Below, piece after piece: positions 59,231-64,000 of a stretch of 64,000 bases of DNA (position 1 is its first letter; each line of letters begins with the position of its first letter). The position numbers and the translations under genes were made by a program. The notes under the pieces were generated by a model. That model ran no database searches. It saw only the letters and a list, made by a program, of their open reading frames with translations, and was not told the origin of the DNA. Origin of the DNA: Vibrio rarus (lineage in GTDB: Bacteria > Pseudomonadota > Gammaproteobacteria > Enterobacterales > Vibrionaceae); the NCBI RefSeq assembly GCF_024347075.1, contig NZ_AP024900.1, positions 124,001-188,000 on the forward strand, written 5' to 3'.

Positions 59231-59260
59231 AATCTAGCACTGCCAAAGCAGTGCTAGATT
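59231..59260 (-). promoter_or_regulatory. Intercistronic hairpin between the SDR and mutarotase genes
   Basis: Perfect 13-bp stem AATCTAGCACTGC (59231-59243) / GCAGTGCTAGATT (59248-59260) with loop CAAA. On the transcribed minus strand it is followed by TTTT, so it could be a partial terminator or an mRNA-processing/stability element. Confidence 0.7.
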
Positions 59261-59268
59261 GTCTGTTG

Positions 59269-60033
59269 TTACATGCGGTATACACCACCGTTTACATCAA
59301 TAGTTGCGCCTGAAATAAAGCCGTCAAATTCAGAAGCTAAGAACGTAATAGTACGTGCAACATCTTCAGAAGATCCTGCTCGACCTAGAGGAATACCTTT
59401 AACGGTTTCTTCTGCAGAAGCTTTAGTCGTATGTTGGTTATGGAAACGAGTACCTAAAATTAGGCCAGGTGCAACAGCATTGGCTCTAATACCAAATTCA
59501 CCAAGTTCAGCCGCAAGTGAACGAGTCCATGTTAGAACCGCACCTTTGGTCATTGAGTAGCTCAATGAACCTGCATGACCGCCTGAACGACCTGCTAGAG
59601 AAGCAAGGTTAACGATGCTTGCACCCTCAGAAGCTTCTTTCAAGTATGGTAGAGCGGCTTGTGTCACATGCATCATAGTCGTGATGTTTACGTCAATAAC
59701 GGTTTGCCAGTACTCAGCTTCAATTTCATGTAGCCATTTACGAGCAATGATACCGCCAACGTTGTTAACCAGAATATCAATGCCACCAAGGAAAGCGACG
59801 GCTTCTGCGATGCACTTATTCGCTTCTTCTTTGTTGGTTAGGTTTGCATAACCAAACGCGGCTTTTTGACCTAAAGATTCAGCTAATGCAACCAGTTGTT
59901 CTGGGCCTTCTGTGCCACTAAAGTAGTGAATAAATACGTCACAACCAGATTCAATTAAATCTTTTGCAGCATAGAAGCCGATGCCTTGTTCTGCACCAGT
60001 AATAAATACTTTTTTACCTAGTAATTTTTTCAT
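59269..60033 (-). CDS. SDR-family oxidoreductase
   Basis: The 254-residue classical short-chain dehydrogenase has TGAEQGIG at 12-19, NNVGG near 90-94, and the catalytic Ser145, Tyr159 and Lys163 (SYSMTKG). The C-terminal GATIDVNGGVYRM is typical. In this operon it may oxidise the imported sugar (like L-fucose dehydrogenase) or reduce a keto-sugar acid (like IdnO). The residues seen do not choose between them. Confidence 0.82.
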   Translation of the reverse strand: MKKLLGKKVFITGAEQGIGFYAAKDLIESGCDVFIHYFSGTEGPEQLVALAESLGQKAAFGYANLTNKEEANKCIAEAVAFLGGIDILVNNVGGIIARKWLHEIEAEYWQTVIDVNITTMMHVTQAALPYLKEASEGASIVNLASLAGRSGGHAGSLSYSMTKGAVLTWTRSLAAELGEFGIRANAVAPGLILGTRFHNQHTTKASAEETVKGIPLGRAGSSEDVARTITFLASEFDGFISGATIDVNGGVYRM

Positions 60034-60045
60034 TATATTAATGCC

Positions 60046-61011
60046 TTAGTAATTTTGTAGTCGTTTAAGTAGACCAGCTAGTTGTGGGTTGGTTTTAGCA
60101 AAGTTGTCATAAACCGGTTGTACACGTTTTTGGAATGCTTGTACGTCAGCTTTAACAATCACACCACCAGCTGCAGTAATGTTCTTTCTTGAGGTGTTTA
60201 CATAGGCATCCCAATATTTATCTTGAACAGTAAGAAGTTCTTTAGAAATATCACGGATGGTTGCTTTATCTTTATCAGATAGACGATTCCACACTTCAGT
60301 TGATACAGCTAAAATATCAGGGATGATTGAGTGGTTGTCTTCAGAGTAATATTTAGCCACTTCATAGTGACGGTTGGCATAATATGTTGGGATATTATTT
60401 TCTGCGCCATCAACCACACCTTGTTGTAGTGCTGAATACACTTCGGTTGAAGAAATTGGCACTGGGCTTGCGCCTAAACTCTTCATAGTTTCGATATCGA
60501 TAGGAGAGTTTTGCACACGAATTTTCAGACCTTTTAAATCTGCTGGAGTCTGAATTTTTGTATTTGAGTAAAATCCACGAGAACCACTGGCAAGGAACGC
60601 TAGACCAATAAAGCCATCTTTTTCAGATGAGGCCAGAATTTCTTGTCCTACTGGACCGCGAAGTACGCGTTTTGAATCTTCTTCACTTTTATAGAGGAAC
60701 GGCAAAGAGAGAACTTTGTATTCTTCAGAGAATGAAGACACTAAGCCACCACCCACTTTGGCAAAGGCTAACGTACCGTTTTGTAGCATCTGTAAGCTCG
60801 CTTCTTCGCTACCTAGTGTTGCATTCGGGTACACTTTAACGCGCAGTTTAGTGCGGTGTGCAACTTGGTCAGCAAACCAAGTCAGAGACTTGTTTACTGG
60901 GTGGTCAAGAGGCATAGCGTGTGCAAGTTTTAGGCCACGCGCAGATACGTTGAAGGTAACAGCTGCTGATAGTAGCGCTACCGAGATTGCTGCGAAAATA
61001 CTCTTTTTCAT
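60046..61011 (-). CDS. TRAP transporter substrate-binding protein (DctP family)
   Basis: The 321-residue protein has a signal peptide (cleavage near Ala24, SARGLKLAH). The conserved Arg165 in KGLKIRVQNSP binds a substrate carboxylate in this family. GVVDGAENNIPTYY near 215 is also typical. It captures ligand in the periplasm for the DctQM permease. A carboxylate-bearing sugar acid is the usual ligand of this group. Confidence 0.9.
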   Translation of the reverse strand: MKKSIFAAISVALLSAAVTFNVSARGLKLAHAMPLDHPVNKSLTWFADQVAHRTKLRVKVYPNATLGSEEASLQMLQNGTLAFAKVGGGLVSSFSEEYKVLSLPFLYKSEEDSKRVLRGPVGQEILASSEKDGFIGLAFLASGSRGFYSNTKIQTPADLKGLKIRVQNSPIDIETMKSLGASPVPISSTEVYSALQQGVVDGAENNIPTYYANRHYEVAKYYSEDNHSIIPDILAVSTEVWNRLSDKDKATIRDISKELLTVQDKYWDAYVNTSRKNITAAGGVIVKADVQAFQKRVQPVYDNFAKTNPQLAGLLKRLQNY

Positions 61012-61017
61012 ACTCTT

Positions 61018-62376
61018 TTATCCTTTATAACCAGCCAGTTTTGGCAACCACATAGAAAGTTCAGGGAAGGCAACGACAATCGCCAATCCAATTGTAATTA
61101 GAACGTATAGAGGAAGAAGTTTTGGAACGACTTCACCTAGTTTTGTACCCGAGACACTACAACCAACAAACAGAGCAGTACCAACCGGCGGTGTACAAAT
61201 ACCAATTGATAAGTTGAATACCATCATTACCCCAAAGTGAATTGGGTCCATTCCCATAAGTCCCGCAATTGGAAGCATAATAGGAGTGAAGATAAGTATT
61301 GCTGGAGACATATCCATGAAAGTACCGACAATCAAGAATATGATGTTGATTAGAATTAAGATAACCGCTGGGTTCTCAGAGAAACCAAGCACAAAGTTTG
61401 CAATATAAGTAGGGATATCAGCGTAAGCCATTGCCCAAGACATCACTGTAGATGCAGAGATCATAAATAGAACGATCGCAGTGATGATGACACTATTAAC
61501 CACAATACCGGTTAGGTCTTTACATTTGATTTCACCGTAAGCAAAACCAAGGATTAAGCTATATACAACGGCAATTGCAGAGGCTTCTGTTGCGGTGAAA
61601 ATACCGCCAACGATACCACCCATGATAATCACAATCATAAATAAGCTTGGGATAGCATCTACGATAGTGCGAGGGATAGATTGCTCTAGTTCAATTTTTT
61701 CAGCAGGGACACCAAAGCGACCACCGAAGATTAGCACACCAGCCATAACCGCTAAGCCAAAGATGATTCCTGGAACATAACCGGCAAGGAATAAATATTG
61801 AACTGAGCTACTACTGACCAATGCATATAGAATCAGTACATTTGATGGCGGAATTAATACACCTGCTGGGCATGATGCAATGTTTACCGCTGTTGAGAAT
61901 GATGGTGGGTATTTCTTTTCTTCTTGCAAAGGCCCCATCAAGCCACCTACTGCTGCTGCAGAGGCTGTTGCTGAACCAGATAGAGAACCAAACAACATAT
62001 TTGCAATAACGTTCACGTGACACAATGAACCTGGTAATTTGCCACCAATCATCATAGCGAAATTAATCAAACGTTTGGCGATACCACCGGAGTTCATTAA
62101 GTTACCGGCAAATATAAAGAAAGGCAGAGCTAAGAGCCCAAAGTTGTCCAATCCTCGCAACATGTGCTGGGTGCTAAGTATCGCAGCCTTATCAATTGGA
62201 AAGTTTAAGAAAATGGTCATTAATGCCGCAAAGCCAATAGAGAAAGCAATGGGTACACCGATCATTAAAAATATAAACAAAGTACCGAACAGCATGATCA
62301 CAGGTAGGGTGTCATACACGATATCTGGCATGGTGGCTAAATAATGCCCGGTAAATAATAAGTCTAATAAAGTCAT
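61018..62376 (-). CDS. TRAP transporter large permease (DctM family)
   Basis: The 452-residue membrane protein has about 12 TM helices. Motifs such as GVPIAFSIGFAALM, LPFFIFAGNLMNSGGIAKRLI and GICTPPVGTALFVGCSV are typical of DctM. It is the sodium-coupled channel subunit. It starts 2 bp after dctQ and ends 6 bp before dctP. The antisense open frames inside it are shadows. Confidence 0.93.
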   Translation of the reverse strand: MTLLDLLFTGHYLATMPDIVYDTLPVIMLFGTLFIFLMIGVPIAFSIGFAALMTIFLNFPIDKAAILSTQHMLRGLDNFGLLALPFFIFAGNLMNSGGIAKRLINFAMMIGGKLPGSLCHVNVIANMLFGSLSGSATASAAAVGGLMGPLQEEKKYPPSFSTAVNIASCPAGVLIPPSNVLILYALVSSSSVQYLFLAGYVPGIIFGLAVMAGVLIFGGRFGVPAEKIELEQSIPRTIVDAIPSLFMIVIIMGGIVGGIFTATEASAIAVVYSLILGFAYGEIKCKDLTGIVVNSVIITAIVLFMISASTVMSWAMAYADIPTYIANFVLGFSENPAVILILINIIFLIVGTFMDMSPAILIFTPIMLPIAGLMGMDPIHFGVMMVFNLSIGICTPPVGTALFVGCSVSGTKLGEVVPKLLPLYVLITIGLAIVVAFPELSMWLPKLAGYKG

Positions 62377-62378
62377 AA

Positions 62379-62894
62379 TTATTCCTCGGTTCCTTTAAGC
62401 AATTTCTGAGCTGTTTGCATAATGTCAGCAATGGCACAGACGACGATGAAAACCCCTGATATCGGTGCGACCATATAGACATAACCAATCGGTAGGTAAT
62501 GACCAAACAGTGACAGGCTAGGTGATATTTGATGGAAGTTCAGAGTAGTGGCAACTACATGACAACCGCCGTATACAAAGACTATCGCAGAGAATGTGAT
62601 AACTAAGAGATTGACAAAAACCGATAGGTATTCTTCACCTTTCTCAGAGACTTTGCTGGCGAGTAATTCGATGGCTAAGTGTCTTTTTAGTGCGAAAACA
62701 TAAGCGCCGCCAAGAATACCAATCCATATTAGTAAGTAACGTGATAATTCATCCGTAAATGTAGAAGGAGAATTAATGACGAATCGTGTGAATACCTGCC
62801 AAACAACAGTAACCACCATTGTCCACATGATAAGCACAAGCAGTTTTTCAATTAACTTGGTGGCAACTGCTACACCTTTAAAAAATACATCCAT
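62379..62894 (-). CDS. TRAP transporter small permease (DctQ family)
   Basis: The 171-residue protein has four TM helices (about 18-40, 48-66, 90-112, 128-150), with the ELSRYLLIWIGILGGAYVFALKRHLAIE block typical of DctQ. It is the first gene of the dctQMP-SDR-mutarotase operon. A CRP site, promoter and palindromic operator stand upstream. Confidence 0.92.
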   Translation of the reverse strand: MDVFFKGVAVATKLIEKLLVLIMWTMVVTVVWQVFTRFVINSPSTFTDELSRYLLIWIGILGGAYVFALKRHLAIELLASKVSEKGEEYLSVFVNLLVITFSAIVFVYGGCHVVATTLNFHQISPSLSLFGHYLPIGYVYMVAPISGVFIVVCAIADIMQTAQKLLKGTEE

Positions 62895-62929
62895 TTAACA
62901 GACACCTCAGTTCTTATGTTACCAAGAAC

Positions 62930-62945
62930 ATGTTACTGGTAACTT
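62930..62945. promoter_or_regulatory. Palindromic operator ATGTTACTGGTAACTT, gluconate-type LacI-family site
   Basis: GTTAC-TG-GTAAC is an inverted repeat closely matching the ATGTTACC-GGTAACAT type bound by GntR/IdnR (LacI family) in enterics. It lies about 14-29 bases downstream of the predicted start of transcription, a repressor position. A further GTTACC is at 62918-62923. The cognate regulator is not in the window. Confidence 0.6.
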
Positions 62946-62965
62946 CCATCAATAATATAGGATCT

Positions 62966-62994
62966 TTATTATTTTACAAATAAAAACGTTACAA
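62966..62994 (-). promoter_or_regulatory. Predicted promoter of the TRAP operon
   Basis: On the minus strand TTGTAA (62994-62989) and TAATAA (62971-62966) are 17 bp apart. Initiation would be near 62959. Confidence 0.55.
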
Positions 62995-63029
62995 AGTGTG
63001 TACTGGATCGTTAGTGTGCTATGCATAAC

Positions 63030-63045
63030 TGTGAGACTAGTCACG
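63030..63045. promoter_or_regulatory. CRP binding site
   Basis: TGTGA-GACTAG-TCACG matches the TGTGA-N6-TCACA consensus at nine of ten key bases. Its centre is about 79 bp upstream of the predicted initiation point, a class I type position. Confidence 0.7.
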
Positions 63046-63326
63046 CTATTGATGTAGGTTGATTTTCTATCGCACTATTTTGGGATTTATATTCTGGGCT
63101 GTGGTGCGCGATCGGTTGCTTATAAAATGGGTTTGATTATATAAAGCCTTATTTCATGGGCGTTATGACGATTATGCCGTGGAGTTATTGTGTTGGTTTA
63201 GAAGTGATATCATGAATATTTATTCGATCTTATTCTACAATCAAAAAGTCTAACGCAGTTATCGAGTATTTTAACAAGCTAGAATGCCCCGTTATTTAGT
63301 GCTATTTATATTAAATTGAGGCATGT

Positions 63327-63363
63327 AAAAAAGCCCAACAGAGTCAACTCTATTGGGCTTTTG
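63327..63363 (-). terminator. Terminator after mrcA
   Basis: The stem AAAAGCCCAA-(CA)-GAGT pairs with ACTC-(TA)-TTGGGCTTTT with a small internal bulge. On the minus strand it is followed by a T run, 33 bp after the mrcA stop. Confidence 0.8.
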
Positions 63364-63395
63364 TGTTGTGGGTATCTATCTAAATCAGATATGAG

Positions 63396-64000
63396 CTAGA
63401 ACAGGCTGCCACTATTCTCATCACTGTCGCTACCTGAGCTATCGCCATCAGAAAATAGGTCATCACCATACAGATTATTACCGGTGTTATCCGGTTCATA
63501 CTCTGTAGGTTGCGTGCCATTTAAGAAGTATTCAAATCGTGATGTTTCATCGGCCTTATGTGTTAATAAGCCAGAGTTACGATCAATGCGAGCCTGAATA
63601 ATATTCCGCGGAACCTGTTTTTTCTGCGGCGGGGTATCTGCTAGGGCGACACGCATAAAATCAATCCATGCAGGTTGTGCTGTTTTCGCCCCGGCTTCGC
63701 CGCCGGATGATTGTTTCTTGCCTAAGTTGGCATTTTTAGCTGTACGACCTAAGTTACGGTTATGGCTATCAAAGCCTACCCAAGTAACCGCAACAACATT
63801 TGGCCCAAAGCCACTGTACCATGCATCTTTTGATGAGTTGGTTGTGCCTGTTTTGCCTCCGATATCCCGGCGTTTTAGGGCTTGAGCTCGGTAACCAGTA
63901 CCATTCCACCCTGTACCTTTAGACCAACTACCGCCACCCCAAACATTGCTGTACATCAACTCTCGTACTAAGAACGCTGTCTGTGGTGTAATTACGCGAG
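63396..64000 (-). CDS. mrcA: Penicillin-binding protein 1A (partial, 5' part outside window)
   Basis: The frame is open to the right edge, giving about 201 C-terminal residues. It reads RVITPQTAFLVRELMYS, then GWNGTGYRAQALKRRDIGG and the KTG(T) motif KTGTTNSSKDAWYSG of the transpeptidase domain, ending in an acidic Asp/Ser-rich tail. PBP1A polymerises and cross-links peptidoglycan. In Vibrio mrcA is near oxyR; here the TRAP operon lies between. Confidence 0.93.
   Translation of the reverse strand, partial: RVITPQTAFLVRELMYSNVWGGGSWSKGTGWNGTGYRAQALKRRDIGGKTGTTNSSKDAWYSGFGPNVVAVTWVGFDSHNRNLGRTAKNANLGKKQSSGGEAGAKTAQPAWIDFMRVALADTPPQKKQVPRNIIQARIDRNSGLLTHKADETSRFEYFLNGTQPTEYEPDNTGNNLYGDDLFSDGDSSGSDSDENSGSLF

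Larger units (their letters stand above)
62895..63395. other. Intergenic region upstream of the TRAP operon and downstream of mrcA
   Basis: This 501-bp gap holds, from left to right, the palindromic operator, the promoter and the CRP site of the TRAP operon, then about 280 bp with no recognised feature, then the mrcA terminator. Confidence 0.6.

Noticed and set aside
61595..62344. Several open frames on the + strand opposite dctM
   Set aside because: They lie entirely antisense to a well-supported permease gene, have no ribosome-binding sites and read as reverse-strand shadows of hydrophobic codons.

Overview
The window is a chromosomal segment of a marine-type gammaproteobacterium, almost certainly a member of the Vibrionaceae. 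This rests on recognisable content rather than on any search: aphA (the low-cell-density quorum-sensing regulator of vibrios) lies next to ppc and the arginine genes, argininosuccinate lyase carries the C-terminal N-acetyltransferase extension (argH(A)), a hybrid peroxiredoxin-glutaredoxin gene diverges from oxyR, and gene order resembles Vibrio chromosome 1. No tRNA, rRNA, CRISPR array or prophage was seen.

Layout. 1-12.5 kb is housekeeping: bioH (cut by the left edge), comF/gntX-like, nfuA, envZ-ompR, greB, a large periplasmic protein built of four retropepsin-like repeats, tex, recG and rpmB-rpmG. At 12.6-14.6 kb mutM is split after codon 18 by a 1.1-kb IS630-family element. 14.6-31.1 kb is the lipopolysaccharide region: a UDP-glucuronate epimerase-like gene, coaD, a heptosyltransferase, kdkA, waaA, then an AT-rich block of glycosyltransferases with a WaaL-like O-antigen ligase and an acetyltransferase, followed by a lipid A acyltransferase, hldD, wzz and ugd. 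31.2-37.3 kb holds hslVU, ftsN, cytR and priA. 37.6-44.5 kb holds rpmE, a malic enzyme and the methionine regulon (metJ, metBL, metF) with two clear triple MetJ boxes. 44.6-54.7 kb holds aphA, ppc, argE and argCBGH(A). 54.9-58.7 kb holds a RidA-family gene, an Lpd-like flavoprotein, prx-grx and oxyR. 58.8-62.9 kb is a TRAP transporter-SDR-FucU/RbsD operon that looks like an accessory catabolic insert between oxyR and mrcA (the latter cut by the right edge).

How the genes work together. The LPS block supplies core assembly: Kdo transfer (waaA), Kdo phosphorylation (kdkA), heptose synthesis and transfer (hldD, GT9), outer-core glycosyltransferases, O-antigen ligation and chain-length control (wzz). 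Ugd and the epimerase could together make UDP-glucuronate and UDP-galacturonate. metJ represses metBL and metF through the boxes. argE and argCBGH(A) encode the late arginine pathway. OxyR, the Prx-Grx hybrid and the Lpd-like enzyme form a peroxide-defence group. The TRAP operon has a good CRP site, a promoter and a gluconate-type LacI-family operator, which suggests catabolite-controlled, inducible uptake of a sugar or sugar acid.

Most notable points are the disruption of mutM (loss of the oxidised-guanine glycosylase, hence a predicted mutator tendency), the four-repeat retropepsin-like protein with active-site motifs only in its first and last repeats, and the uncharacterised TRAP-SDR-mutarotase operon.
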